In this document: positions 16,189 to 25,276 of the stretch, piece by piece | Numbering within the stretch: position 1 is the stretch's first letter | Layout of the letters: every line of letters starts with the position of its first letter | Notes under the pieces: generated by a model | Database searches by the model: none | What the model saw: the letters and a program-made list of their open reading frames with translations, nothing else | What the model was told of the DNA's origin: nothing | Position numbers and translations under genes: made by a program | Assembly: GCF_020667845.1 (NCBI RefSeq) | Contig: NZ_JAFMPQ010000030.1 | Location: 1 to 64,000 of the forward strand | Source of the DNA: Cognatishimia sp. F0-27 | Lineage (GTDB): Bacteria > Pseudomonadota > Alphaproteobacteria > Rhodobacterales > Rhodobacteraceae | Length of the DNA stretch: 64,000 nt | Reading direction: 5' to 3'

Positions 16189-17355
16189 TCAATGCTCGGT
16201 GACAAGCAAGTGCCGCGGGTATTCCGTGAGATACGCGCAGCCGGTTTCGGTCACCACGATGCTGTCCCCAATCCGCCCCGCGGTCTGGCCATCGATCGAA
16301 ATACCGCCATCGACGGCAAAGGTCATGCCGGGTTGCAGGACCGTGCGGTCCCCGGCCTTGAGTTCGGGCGCTTCAAGGTAGGAGACCCCGATGGAACGGC
16401 CCGTGCGATAGCCCGTCTCGTATCCGCGCTCGGCATAAACTGCGTTTGCCGCCGCGGCGACCTCTTCGGCCCTGATTCCCGGCCGGATCTCAGCAATGGC
16501 GGCCTGCTGGGCGGCGATTGCTGCTTCCTGAACCCGGGCAGCCTCATCGGTGACATTGCCGATATGGAACATGCGGTCGAAACCGAGCTTGTATTGTTGA
16601 AACTGCGCCATGTTGCAAAAGCAGAAATAGACCGGATCGAAGCGGGCATATGCCTTGACCGACGCGCGGCGATGCACCATCGAGGCATCGCGCCCGCTCT
16701 GCAGGATCTGCAGGTTGTGGATCATCGGCGAGACGAACCGCTCCCAGCCCTTGTCGGTCAGAAACCCGGCCGCGGCGCGCGTGCCGGCGTCGATGACAGC
16801 AAGGGCGCTTTCGTATTCGTATGCCCCTTCTTTCAGCGAATGATGCGCGGCGTGCATCATGGCGCCCGCGATCTTGCCTGCCTGTCGCATCACATCGATC
16901 TCAAGGTCGGATTTGATCATCCGCATTGCGCCGAGGACCCGGCCGATGTCGTTCTGCACAATGCCCGGATACTCTGCGTCCAGCGCGTTGCGCACGATTG
17001 CGGGTATCTCGTTCCGTTCGACCCAGAGGGCCTCTGTGCGCTGCGGTGGGAGCAGGTCGAGCAAGGCGCGCACCCAGCTGCGTTCGCCGGAGTCTTCCCA
17101 TGTGCGAATGTCCTCGACCCACGTCATTTCCGCCACCATTTCGCTTTCCATCAGCGGCGTGATCACGCAAGGCGGCGCATCCGCGGGAACCAAAAGCATG
17201 GTCGGGCGGCCGAATTCGATCCCGAGATAGCCCCAAAAACCGGCCAGATAGGCAATCGCGCTTTCGGACGTGAAGAGCGCGTGACGGATCCCTCTGTCCG
17301 ACATTTCGGCCTGAAGGGTTTCGGTGCGGGATCTGGCCTCTGCGAGCATCGTCAT
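16189..17355 (-). CDS. M24-fold (creatinase/aminopeptidase P-like) hydrolase with altered metal site
   Basis: With the start at 17355 (AAGGA about ten bases upstream) the protein has 388 residues: an N-terminal creatinase domain (residues 1-140) and a C-terminal pita-bread domain. In canonical M24 peptidases the metal ligands are two Asp, one His and two Glu. Here the GHGIG region reads TGRSIG, the usual VEPG reads VDGG, and the last RxEDxxxVTE reads RIGDSIVVTE. Most ligands therefore appear substituted. It may be a metal-independent creatinase-type amidinohydrolase rather than a peptidase. The stop lies 10 bp before the nitrilase start codon, so they form an operon. Confidence 0.85.
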   Translation of the reverse strand: MTMLAEARSRTETLQAEMSDRGIRHALFTSESAIAYLAGFWGYLGIEFGRPTMLLVPADAPPCVITPLMESEMVAEMTWVEDIRTWEDSGERSWVRALLDLLPPQRTEALWVERNEIPAIVRNALDAEYPGIVQNDIGRVLGAMRMIKSDLEIDVMRQAGKIAGAMMHAAHHSLKEGAYEYESALAVIDAGTRAAAGFLTDKGWERFVSPMIHNLQILQSGRDASMVHRRASVKAYARFDPVYFCFCNMAQFQQYKLGFDRMFHIGNVTDEAARVQEAAIAAQQAAIAEIRPGIRAEEVAAAANAVYAERGYETGYRTGRSIGVSYLEAPELKAGDRTVLQPGMTFAVDGGISIDGQTAGRIGDSIVVTETGCAYLTEYPRHLLVTEH

Positions 17356-17713
17356 GCGTTTTCCTTTTGGCACTGGGGCGCACGTCGGCACAGGCTACGG
17401 CAACAACAGGCGCGGCGATGGCGGGTTTCCGACCATAAAGGCACGATGCCGACCGGTTTGGCGCGGCCGGAGCGGATTTCTGTCCGGGCGCGTGCGGTCG
17501 TCGCGGGTTTGCTTCGGGACTGTTGGCAAGCCGCGTCATGGCCTTTCTGCCATGCGTCGATGACGTAACGGAAGACATCCGGAGTGTCCGAAAACATATT
17601 CCGTTTGATTTATGTCAACATCCGAAATGCTGATTTGCGGGATAATCTTTAGAGGTCGAAGCAGCCACAAGAGTTGATATCGACCGCCCTTTCCAATGAG
17701 GAGGAGATCAGCC
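17356..17713. other. Divergent intergenic region
   Basis: Between the start of the M24 gene (minus) and the RTX gene (plus). It should contain both promoters; no clear consensus elements were identified. A strong ribosome site (AGGAGGAG) sits just before 17714. Confidence 0.4.
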
Positions 17714-20359
17714 ATGACCTATCAGCTTTACCCGGCAGGCGCCCCGACTGACGCATATGACGACAGCACAGGGGAGCAATATCGCTCCTCAATCTCCCCT
17801 CTTGCCGACGGCGGCGCGGTGCTTGTGTTCGAAACACATATCCAGAACGCATGGACAGATCGCGACATCGGAGTGGTGGCACAGCGCTATGATGCAAATG
17901 GCGCGCCTGTGGGGGCCGCTATTGAGGTGGTCCAGCATGATGGCGTGGAGCGCGGCAATCTTCATCCCAAAGTTGCGGGTCTCGAAGGCGGCGGTTTTGC
18001 GGTTGCTTGGAACGATATCGTCACGTCGGACGTGCGGGTGCAGGTCTATGATGCGGCTGGCGCTTTGTTGAGAGCCGATGTGATCGACATTCCGGACCGC
18101 TACCTTGAGGGGCGCGACCAGCACGTAGAAGTCAACGGAGCCGCAGGGAGTGTTGCAATTGCGGCGCTGAACGGCGGTGGTTTTGCGGTGTCGTTCGACG
18201 GGGACTACGCCGGTATCCTTGCGCAATACGCAGGCGCCAGAGCCAGCTTTGCCCAGGCTTTTGACGCGTCCGGGGCAAAGTCAGGCGCCATCGCGCAGAT
18301 CACCCCGTATGTCGCAAGCGTTTCTTACGGTTGGGATCTCGTCAATTACAACTCCGACATCATCGGAACGGACGATGGTGGATTTCTCGTTTTGCTTCGC
18401 GGCGGCGAAGGTCTGCCTGGCAACGAAAGCGATCATCCTGCGGTCGTGGGCCGGCTCCTGAATGCGTCCGGAGTGCCGCAGAGCGAGATATTCATGGTCA
18501 GCGATCCAAACCTCGATTCTGCGGCCGATGCAGCTTCGGTTGCGAAGCTCGAAAACGGCGATTTCATCGTGGCGTATCGCGGCGAGTCCGTCGGGAAATG
18601 GCGACGGTTCGACAGCGATATGAACCCGGTGACCGAGGAAATGGATCTGGATCGCCACTACGTTGCGCTGGAAGCCACGGCCATGTCCGATGGCGGCTTC
18701 CTGATCACCGACATGTATTCCGGCTACAATCCGGCCTACACGACCTTTGGGCACCGCTTCGACAGCAACAACGAGCAGGTCGATGAGCGGTTTGTCATCA
18801 CCGAGCGCCACGTACCCGCGGATGAAACCAACTACTACGGCAAGCCGCTGCATCTGGTGGCGCTTGGAAACGGTCAACTTCTGGGACTCATCGAAGGCCA
18901 TGCCAGCTGGAACGGTGACAATTGGGAAGTCATGACCTGGCTGCAGCAGGCCGAGACTCTGGGAACGCCGGATCATGACACCCTTGAGGCTGTGAGCGAC
19001 GCCGGCACGGCGATGTTCGGACGAGCCGGCGATGACATGCTGCAAGGCGGTGCAGGGCCGGACAATCTCGATGGCGGTCAGGGCGACGACACGCTTGCGG
19101 GCGGCGCGGGGAATGACACGATCCGCGTGGCGCAGGGCGATGACGTCGTCATGGGCGGTGCAGGCAGCGATTTGCTGTTTTTCGAAGGGGTGCGCGCTGA
19201 CGGCATCACCGTGCGTGGACCGGCAGACGCGCTCAGCATCAGCTATCTCGAAAACTCTGTCGTCGCGCAAGGCGTCGAGACCTACGAGTTTTCCGGTGGG
19301 TATTATTCGGACGTGCTGACCCATGCAGAGCTTCTCGAGCGGCGCGACATGACGGTGTCCGGGTCATCGGAACCCGACAGTATCACCGGGGATTACGGCA
19401 ACGATCTGTTGCGCGGATATGACGGCAATGACGAGATTGACGGCGGCGCGGGGCGTGACACGATCGATGGCGGCCATGGCGCTGACACTTTGTATGGTCG
19501 GGGCGGCGATGACAGCATCGTGGGCGGTCCGGGATCCGGCGATCTTGGCGACAGCGTGATGGCTGGCGACGGCAATGACACGGTCCATGGCGGCGGTGGC
19601 GATGACACCGTCAACGGCGGTTTCGGATTCGACAGCGTTCATGGCGGCGATGGCGATGACAGCCTCATCGGGCTGAACGGGTTCGACACGCTTTATGGCG
19701 AGGAAGGCGCTGACTCCCTGATCGGCAATTTCGGCAATGACATGCTTGATGGCGGTGCCGGGAACGACACGCTGGAGGGCGGGCTCGGCTTTGACGTGAT
19801 GCTTGGCGGGGCAGGGGATGACAGCCTTCAGGCCCGCGATGGCTATGACACGCTGGAAGGTGCGGAGGGCAATGACACGCTGCAAGGCAACAATGGCAAT
19901 GACAGCCTGTCAGGCGGCGCGGATGACGACCTTGTTCAGGGCGGATTGGGGGCGGACATCCTGATGGGCGATGCCGGCAATGATCAGCTTGAGGGCGCCA
20001 ACGGCTTCGACCAGCTTGACGGGGGCGAGGGCGAGGACGTCATCATCGGCGGTGCCGGTAACGACACGATCACCGGCGGTGCCGGGGATGATACGCTGCG
20101 CGGCGGAATTGGCGCCGATACATTTGTCTTCAACCAGGGCGAGGGGTCCGATCTGATCACGGACTTCCAGAACAACATCGACGAGATCCAGATCGACGCG
20201 GCGTTGATGAGCCAGACCGATCCCGTCGCCGAAGACCTTCGGGCGCTGGCCTCCTTCGAAGACGGCGCGCTGGTGCTCACATTCGAGAATGGACAGATCC
20301 TGACCCTTACGGGGGTCGGCACGGTTGCTGCATTGCTCGACGACGTGGTTTTTGTCTGA
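17714..20359 (+). CDS. RTX calcium-binding exoprotein
   Basis: AGGAGGAG eight to ten bases upstream favours the start at 17714 (881 residues). There is no Sec signal, as expected for type I secretion. Residues 1-410 hold about seven degenerate repeats around a GGF-x-V core (GGGFAVAWND, GGGFAVSFDG, DGGFLVLLRG, ENGDFIVAYRG), which suggests a beta-propeller-like domain. From about residue 422 there is a long run of GGxGxDxLxG nonapeptides forming calcium beta-rolls. A C-terminal FVFNQGEGSDLITDF segment resembles the T1SS targeting end. No catalytic motif was found. No secretion genes are nearby. Confidence 0.92.
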   Translation: MTYQLYPAGAPTDAYDDSTGEQYRSSISPLADGGAVLVFETHIQNAWTDRDIGVVAQRYDANGAPVGAAIEVVQHDGVERGNLHPKVAGLEGGGFAVAWNDIVTSDVRVQVYDAAGALLRADVIDIPDRYLEGRDQHVEVNGAAGSVAIAALNGGGFAVSFDGDYAGILAQYAGARASFAQAFDASGAKSGAIAQITPYVASVSYGWDLVNYNSDIIGTDDGGFLVLLRGGEGLPGNESDHPAVVGRLLNASGVPQSEIFMVSDPNLDSAADAASVAKLENGDFIVAYRGESVGKWRRFDSDMNPVTEEMDLDRHYVALEATAMSDGGFLITDMYSGYNPAYTTFGHRFDSNNEQVDERFVITERHVPADETNYYGKPLHLVALGNGQLLGLIEGHASWNGDNWEVMTWLQQAETLGTPDHDTLEAVSDAGTAMFGRAGDDMLQGGAGPDNLDGGQGDDTLAGGAGNDTIRVAQGDDVVMGGAGSDLLFFEGVRADGITVRGPADALSISYLENSVVAQGVETYEFSGGYYSDVLTHAELLERRDMTVSGSSEPDSITGDYGNDLLRGYDGNDEIDGGAGRDTIDGGHGADTLYGRGGDDSIVGGPGSGDLGDSVMAGDGNDTVHGGGGDDTVNGGFGFDSVHGGDGDDSLIGLNGFDTLYGEEGADSLIGNFGNDMLDGGAGNDTLEGGLGFDVMLGGAGDDSLQARDGYDTLEGAEGNDTLQGNNGNDSLSGGADDDLVQGGLGADILMGDAGNDQLEGANGFDQLDGGEGEDVIIGGAGNDTITGGAGDDTLRGGIGADTFVFNQGEGSDLITDFQNNIDEIQIDAALMSQTDPVAEDLRALASFEDGALVLTFENGQILTLTGVGTVAALLDDVVFV

Positions 20360-20384
20360 CAAAACGCGCCTTGCTCGGCACAAG

Positions 20385-20418
20385 ACCGCCGCCGGTACTC
20401 CGGCGGCGGTTTCCTTTT
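20385..20418 (+). terminator. Rho-independent terminator after the RTX gene
   Basis: ACCGCCGCCGG pairs perfectly with CCGGCGGCGGT (20385-20395 and 20400-20410) around a 4-base loop and is followed by TTCCTTTT. It lies 25 bp after the RTX stop codon. Confidence 0.85.
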
Positions 20419-20473
20419 GGGGGTTGTGGGGTTTGCATGGTTGAGAGGCCAACAAACAGACCGCCGCGCGCGC

Positions 20474-21508
20474 TTAGCCCTGCATATCGGTGATGACGGC
20501 GGTGCCGGGCGGGGTTGGCCCCTTCATCGCACGCAGTTCCGCGCTGGCGCCCGACAGAGGGATCTCGCGCGCCACCATCGGCGAGAGATCCACCGCGCCG
20601 CGCTGGATCATTTCGAGCAGCGAGGGATATTTCCAGCTCGGCATGCCGCGCGTCCCGAAGAACGACAGCTGCTTGGCATAGATCGCGCGCATGTTCACCT
20701 CCATCCGCCCGTCACCGGCTGGCATGCCCACATGTACGTGGCGCCCGAGCGTTGCGAGGCACTCGACCGAGGCGTTTGTTGTCTGCGCCACGCCCAAGGC
20801 TTCAATGGATACCTGAGCGCCACCCCCGGTGATCTCCCGGATTGCCGCGGCCGCATCGGTTTCGGCGGCATTCACCACGGCTTCGGCACCAAGCGAGGTT
20901 GCATGGTCGAGCTTCTCGGTGACAACGTCGACCGCGATCACCCGCGCGCCAAGAGACCGGGCCAGCAACAGCGAAGCGAGGCCAATCCCACCCGTGCCGT
21001 GGATCGCGACCCATTCACCGGCGCGCAGATTGGCGCGGTCGGTCAGTGCGTGCCAGGCCGTTGTGACCCGGCAGCCCAGCCCCGCGGCCAGCGCCGGGGT
21101 CATCGTCTCAGGCAGATGCACCAGATTGTGGTCATGCGGCACGGCCACGTATTCCGCATAGGCGCCGGGGGTGCCAAAGCCGGGCACCACGGCGCGTTCG
21201 CAGGCGTTCGAAACGCCGCTTTGACAGTGGATGCAATGCCCGCACCCGAGAATGAACGGCGCGATCAGCCTGTCACCGGTCTTGTATTGTGCTTGAGGCC
21301 CTGCTTCGACCACCGTGCCGCAATATTCATGTCCGAGGATATCGCCGGGTGCGACCTTGGGGTGCTCTCCGACCCAACCATGGAAATCCGAGCGGCAGAC
21401 GCCACAGGCCGCCACTCCGAGCACAACCCCGTCCGCAGGGCAAACCGGGTCCGGGACCGTTTCGATCGACAGGTCGGCGTGAAAGTCCTTGATGAGTGCA
21501 GCGCGCAT
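20474..21508 (-). CDS. Zinc-dependent alcohol dehydrogenase (MDR family)
   Basis: The start at 21508 has GAGAGG about eight bases upstream. The 344-residue protein has catalytic-zinc residues Cys in CGVCRSDFHGW and GHE in LGHEYCG. Structural-zinc cysteines lie in CGHCIHCQSGVSNAC, and the NAD-binding GTGGIGLA at about residue 170. The proline-rich 'zinc-dependent alcohol dehydrogenase family' pattern suggests oxidation of small primary alcohols with NAD. It lies downstream of the glucosylglycerol operon but behind a strong terminator, so it is a separate unit. Confidence 0.92.
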   Translation of the reverse strand: MRAALIKDFHADLSIETVPDPVCPADGVVLGVAACGVCRSDFHGWVGEHPKVAPGDILGHEYCGTVVEAGPQAQYKTGDRLIAPFILGCGHCIHCQSGVSNACERAVVPGFGTPGAYAEYVAVPHDHNLVHLPETMTPALAAGLGCRVTTAWHALTDRANLRAGEWVAIHGTGGIGLASLLLARSLGARVIAVDVVTEKLDHATSLGAEAVVNAAETDAAAAIREITGGGAQVSIEALGVAQTTNASVECLATLGRHVHVGMPAGDGRMEVNMRAIYAKQLSFFGTRGMPSWKYPSLLEMIQRGAVDLSPMVAREIPLSGASAELRAMKGPTPPGTAVITDMQG

Positions 21509-21782
21509 CCGGGGGCCTCTCTCCCGGATCACCGGGTCATGACAACAGCCCGGCCACCGTCCTGAGCGACCGGGTTCTCAGATCGGATACCGCGCAACCG
21601 ATCTTTGCAACGGTAAAAATTTCAATGGAGGAGAGTGTGAGCGTTGGTCGCACCTGTCTGGGATACGCCCCAACGAGGCAACACGGACTGAAGGCCACGC
21701 GCGCCTGCGCGGCATTGCTCGGCGGGACAGGCTCGCGGATCTCGGCCACCGCGACCATGTCACCGCCTTTAGAAAGGAAAAG

Positions 21783-21815
21783 GCCGGACCACGCTGTCGA
21801 TCGTGGTCCGGCTTG
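21783..21815 (-). terminator. Rho-independent terminator of the ggpS operon
   Basis: GCCGGACCACG (21783-21793) pairs perfectly with CGTGGTCCGGC (21802-21812) around an 8-base loop. On the minus strand it is followed by CCTTTTCC. It lies 24 bp past the ggpS stop and marks the end of the gpsA-ggpP-ggpS unit. The plus-strand side has TTGTT, so weak bidirectional use is possible. Confidence 0.85.
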
Positions 21816-21835
21816 TTGCACGCGGTGATCGCAGG

Positions 21836-23323
21836 TCAGGCGGCGGGCGCCACATCCTGTTTCTGAATGCTCAGCCGCCCGGGCGTCCAGTTCTGCACAG
21901 AATTCCCGGCAACCGCTTCGCGCAGGCCTTCCATGCGAATGCGGCGCTCTTTCTCGGGCATTTCAAGCGCCGAGAGAATACCGCGATCCATCGCCTTGTG
22001 CGAGAACGGGCTGGTCATTACGGCTTGGTTCAGCTCAACCGCCGCGCCTGCAAATTCCGACAACACCAATACGCCGTCCCCGTCGATCCGGGACGCGACA
22101 AATTCCTTGCAAACAAGGTTCATGCCATCCGCGAGCGGAGTGATCCAGCACACGTCGGCGGCGCGGTAATAGGCGACGAGCTCTGTAAACGGAATGGCGC
22201 GGGAAACCAGTGTGATCGGGTGCCAGTCGAACTGGCCAAACCGCCCGTTGATGCGCCCCGCGATCTGTTCGATCTCATTCTGAACGGTTTCATACACGGC
22301 CATGTTGCGGTTCGCGGAAACCGAAACGTGCAGGAGCCTGACCTTGCCAAGAAGATCCGGGTTCGCTTCCAGTATGCGTTCAAAGCTGCGCAGCTGTTCG
22401 ATGCTGCCTTTGGTGTAGTCGGTCCGACCTACGGAGAGGATGAGCTTGCTGTCTCCAAGCTCTTCGCGGATGGCCTGCGCCTGTTGCTCGGTGGTCTCGG
22501 AGCGCGCGTTACTGTCGATATAGTCCACATCGACCCCAACCGGGGTCACGCTGATGGAAATGTTGTGGCCCTTGTGCGCGATGCGGGTCGGCATTGCGCG
22601 TTCGGTCAGAGCGGTGCCTTCCGAGATCCATTGCTCCGGCACGCGCACGCGCTCCACCTGATCGATGTCGAACAGGCTTCGGGCGACCGAGACAAAATTG
22701 GCGGCGTAGCGCGGAATATGGAAGCCGACGTCGTCGCAGGCCAACAGGCTTTCGACGATTTCCTTGCGCCAGGGCAGTACGTTGAACGTATCCGCCGAAG
22801 GGAACGGCGTGTGGTGGAAGAACGCGATCCGGACGTCGGGGCGCAGCTTGCGCAGGTAGCCGGGCACAAGCCAGAGATTGTAATCGTGCACCCAGACCAA
22901 TGCGCCATGCGCCGCCTCGGCCGCGGCGGCCTCTGCAAAGGCCCAATTCACCTCGCGGAAATTCGACCAGTCAACCGGGTCGTAATTATAGTATTCCTTG
23001 AAGCTGTGCAGGATCGGCCAGAACGCCTCTTTCGACGTCACATGGTAGAATTCCTTGACCTGGTCCGCCGAGAGCGGCAGGCGGGAAACAGAGTAGGTCC
23101 CATAGACGTCGTCGATCTCGATGACGCGCTCGAAATCCGGGTTGGACGGGTCATCGGCGAGTTTCCAGGCCACCCATGCCCCGTGATCGACGGAGCCGAA
23201 GAAGCTCTTCAGTGTTGGGACGATCCCGTTGGGGCTCTTGTTTTCCCGCAAGACGGTTTTGCCGTCGATTTCCACCTCTTCGTAGGGTTGCCTGTGGTAG
23301 ACGATGACCAGATCAGATGCCAT
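21836..23323 (-). CDS. ggpS: Glucosylglycerol-phosphate synthase
   Basis: The 495-residue GT20-fold enzyme is closer to cyanobacterial GgpS than to trehalose OtsA. It shares with the Synechocystis enzyme YHRQPYEEV near the N-terminus, KSPNGIVPTLKSFF, FYHVTSKEAFWPILHSF, WVHDYNLWL, AFFHHTPFPS and LLACDDVGFHIPRY. GgpS condenses ADP-glucose with glycerol-3-phosphate to glucosylglycerol-phosphate in the cytoplasm. The C-terminal part has ADVCWITPLADGMNLVCKEFVA and VLSEFAGAAVEL, the sugar-nucleotide site. The start at 23323 follows family length, with a GGAGAGAG stretch upstream. It is the last gene of an operon that also supplies its acceptor and the matching phosphatase. Confidence 0.9.
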   Translation of the reverse strand: MASDLVIVYHRQPYEEVEIDGKTVLRENKSPNGIVPTLKSFFGSVDHGAWVAWKLADDPSNPDFERVIEIDDVYGTYSVSRLPLSADQVKEFYHVTSKEAFWPILHSFKEYYNYDPVDWSNFREVNWAFAEAAAAEAAHGALVWVHDYNLWLVPGYLRKLRPDVRIAFFHHTPFPSADTFNVLPWRKEIVESLLACDDVGFHIPRYAANFVSVARSLFDIDQVERVRVPEQWISEGTALTERAMPTRIAHKGHNISISVTPVGVDVDYIDSNARSETTEQQAQAIREELGDSKLILSVGRTDYTKGSIEQLRSFERILEANPDLLGKVRLLHVSVSANRNMAVYETVQNEIEQIAGRINGRFGQFDWHPITLVSRAIPFTELVAYYRAADVCWITPLADGMNLVCKEFVASRIDGDGVLVLSEFAGAAVELNQAVMTSPFSHKAMDRGILSALEMPEKERRIRMEGLREAVAGNSVQNWTPGRLSIQKQDVAPAA

Positions 23324-23357
23324 GGGTTTGCTCTCTCTCTCCTTCTCGGGGGTGGGT

Positions 23358-24137
23358 TCAGGCGGCCTTGCGGCCGATGAAGTCAAAAGCCAGGATCGCT
23401 TCCGCAATGCCTGCCGCACCATGGCCGGAGGCAAAGTGGACATGGTCCTTGCCCTCCAGAGCCTCGATCAAGCGCGGTTCGGAATTGCCGACCGCCACGG
23501 CCGGCAGGCCAAGCGCGAGCATGGACAGATCATTCAGCGTGTCACCGGCCGCGAGGCAGCGTTGGTTCGGCACGTCGAGATAGCTGAGAAGGCGCAAGAG
23601 CGAAGGGCCTTTGCTGATGTCCTTGGGGAGCACATCGAGGAACCGGTTGTCGGATACCAGCGCGTCGAGACCCATCTCCGCGATCACGTCGAGTGCCGCA
23701 GGCTCAAAGTGGTCCGGGTCGAGATCATAGCTCATCCGGTGGCGGAACACACCGGATTGCGGGCGAATGCCTTTGAACCGGTTAAGCTTGGATTGCACGC
23801 GTAGGGTGGCGTCGCCCCAGGCCTGCGCGATCGGCGCTTCCAGTTCGGCGATTGGCGCAATCTGGTGATTGCCGTCCACAGACGCAATCGTCGTGCCGAC
23901 GTCGCCAACCACATAATCGGGGCGGGGCACACCTTGCTTGCGGGTCAAGGAGTGGATGAAACCCGGATCGCGACCCGTGACAAAGATCAGCCCGACGCTG
24001 TCGCGGTTGGCCTCAATCCACGAATAGAGTGTCTTGCGCTCCTTTTCAGTGCCTCCAAGGAAGGTCCCGTCAAGGTCGGTTGCAAGAACGAAAGCCTTGT
24101 CTGAAAGACTGGTGTGTCGTGTGTCCGAATGGGTCAT
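23358..24137 (-). CDS. ggpP: HAD-family phosphatase, probable glucosylglycerol-phosphatase
   Basis: The 259-residue protein has the HAD motifs: D21 and D23 in LATDLDGTF, a motif II threonine in FVTGRD, Lys in DISKGPSLLRLL, and GDTLNDLSML as motif IV. It belongs to the sucrose-phosphatase-like Cof group, which includes the phosphatase halves of GgpPS fusions known in other proteobacteria. Its place between gpsA (4-bp overlap) and ggpS (34 bp) argues that it dephosphorylates glucosylglycerol-phosphate. Function is inferred from fold plus context. Confidence 0.85.
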   Translation of the reverse strand: MTHSDTRHTSLSDKAFVLATDLDGTFLGGTEKERKTLYSWIEANRDSVGLIFVTGRDPGFIHSLTRKQGVPRPDYVVGDVGTTIASVDGNHQIAPIAELEAPIAQAWGDATLRVQSKLNRFKGIRPQSGVFRHRMSYDLDPDHFEPAALDVIAEMGLDALVSDNRFLDVLPKDISKGPSLLRLLSYLDVPNQRCLAAGDTLNDLSMLALGLPAVAVGNSEPRLIEALEGKDHVHFASGHGAAGIAEAILAFDFIGRKAA

Positions 24138-25276
24138 GCGATCCTTTCCGCAAGTTTCTGAATGGCTTTGTCAGACGCTGGATGAGCAAAACTCAGATCC
24201 ATCGCATTTGGTTCCGCCTCAATTGGTCGCGCCCAGAGGGCTGCGAATGTCTGGCCGAGATCGGCCTCGTCATGGAGAATGGCGCGCACCGCCTCGCAGA
24301 TCGGCATGGCGACGCCGAGGCGACGGGCCAGATCTGTGACGGATCGGGCATTCATCTCGCCTTCAACCACCACGGGGCGCCCGTCGAAACATTCCGCGCG
24401 CGGGATGCGCTGGCCAAGCTGAAGGCCGAGCGACATGTTGCGCGACGTGGTGCTGGAGCAGGTCAGGGTCAGATCACCCATGCCGGACAAGCCTGTGACG
24501 GTTTCGCGCCGTCCGCCAAGCGCTTCGGCCAGCGCCTTCATCTCATCCACGCCACGTGTGATCAGCGCGGCGCGGGTGTTTTCCGCAAAGCCCGCCCCGG
24601 TCATCATGCCACAGGCGATGGCGATCACGTTCTTGACCGCACCGCCGATCTCAACGCCCACCACATCATCCGAAACATACGCGCGGAAAGTCTCCGTGCT
24701 CAGCGAGATCGCCATGCGCGCCGCCGGGCTCGCCTCCGGCTTGAGACGGTCGGCATAGCTGAAGGGGAAGGCGACGGTCGCAGCCGTGGGGTAGCCCAGC
24801 GCCGTTTCGCTGGCAAAGGTCGGACCGGAGATGCAGCCAACCACATGGCCTTCGAGCTCTTCTTCCGCAACCTGAGTCATCAAGAGACCGGTCTCCGTTT
24901 CGATGCCCTTGGCCAGCACGGCAATATCGGCACCGGCGGGCGCGTGTTGCGCCACCTGTCGCGCCACGGCGCGGATGCTGCGCGAGGGGACGACAATCGC
25001 GACGGCGTCGACACCCGAAAGCGCGGCGGCCATGTCATCAAACGCGCGCAGGCCTTTTGGGAGCGGCACGTCCGGGAGGTAGCGCGCATTCATCCCGTCC
25101 CGGTTGATGCCGTCACACACGTCCTTGTCCCGACCCCAAAGACGAGTATCGACCCCCGCCAAAGCAAAGGTAGCAGCGACCGCCGTGCCCCAGGATCCGG
25201 CGCCAATGACGGCGACAGACGCGTAGGTGGTCGGCAAATGCGGTTGGTCTCCGGAATCCGGGATGTCATGCATCAT
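24134..25276 (-). CDS. gpsA: NAD(P)-dependent glycerol-3-phosphate dehydrogenase
   Basis: AGGAG six bases before 25276 sets the start; the open frame runs further upstream without support. The 380-residue protein has SVAVIGAGSWGTAVA near residue 20, AVKNVIAIACGM with the catalytic Lys, and GLSGMGDLTLTCSSTTSRN, all GpsA hallmarks. It reduces dihydroxyacetone phosphate to glycerol-3-phosphate. It is somewhat longer than typical GpsA, with an extra 15-20 N-terminal residues and a longer C-terminus. Sitting at the head of the ggpP-ggpS operon, it probably provides dedicated acceptor for osmolyte synthesis rather than phospholipid synthesis. Confidence 0.92.
   Translation of the reverse strand: MMHDIPDSGDQPHLPTTYASVAVIGAGSWGTAVAATFALAGVDTRLWGRDKDVCDGINRDGMNARYLPDVPLPKGLRAFDDMAAALSGVDAVAIVVPSRSIRAVARQVAQHAPAGADIAVLAKGIETETGLLMTQVAEEELEGHVVGCISGPTFASETALGYPTAATVAFPFSYADRLKPEASPAARMAISLSTETFRAYVSDDVVGVEIGGAVKNVIAIACGMMTGAGFAENTRAALITRGVDEMKALAEALGGRRETVTGLSGMGDLTLTCSSTTSRNMSLGLQLGQRIPRAECFDGRPVVVEGEMNARSVTDLARRLGVAMPICEAVRAILHDEADLGQTFAALWARPIEAEPNAMDLSFAHPASDKAIQKLAERIA

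Noticed and set aside
16189-17355. DMSP lyase DddP, another M24-fold enzyme of roseobacters
   Set aside because: The sequence lacks the DddP N-terminal pattern, and the metal-ligand positions kept by DddP are changed here.
18281-19324. 347-codon minus-strand open frame inside the RTX gene
   Set aside because: An antisense shadow of the codon-biased repeat gene; no start signal or domain.
19000-20100. Dense short repeats that could look like CRISPR or satellite DNA
   Set aside because: They encode GGxGxDxLxG calcium-binding nonapeptides in one frame; period and divergence fit protein repeats, not DNA-level arrays. The same holds for 27700-31500.
21836-23323. Trehalose-6-phosphate synthase (OtsA) as the call for this GT20 enzyme
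   Set aside because: The motif set matches GgpS, and the operon carries gpsA and a matching phosphatase rather than otsB.
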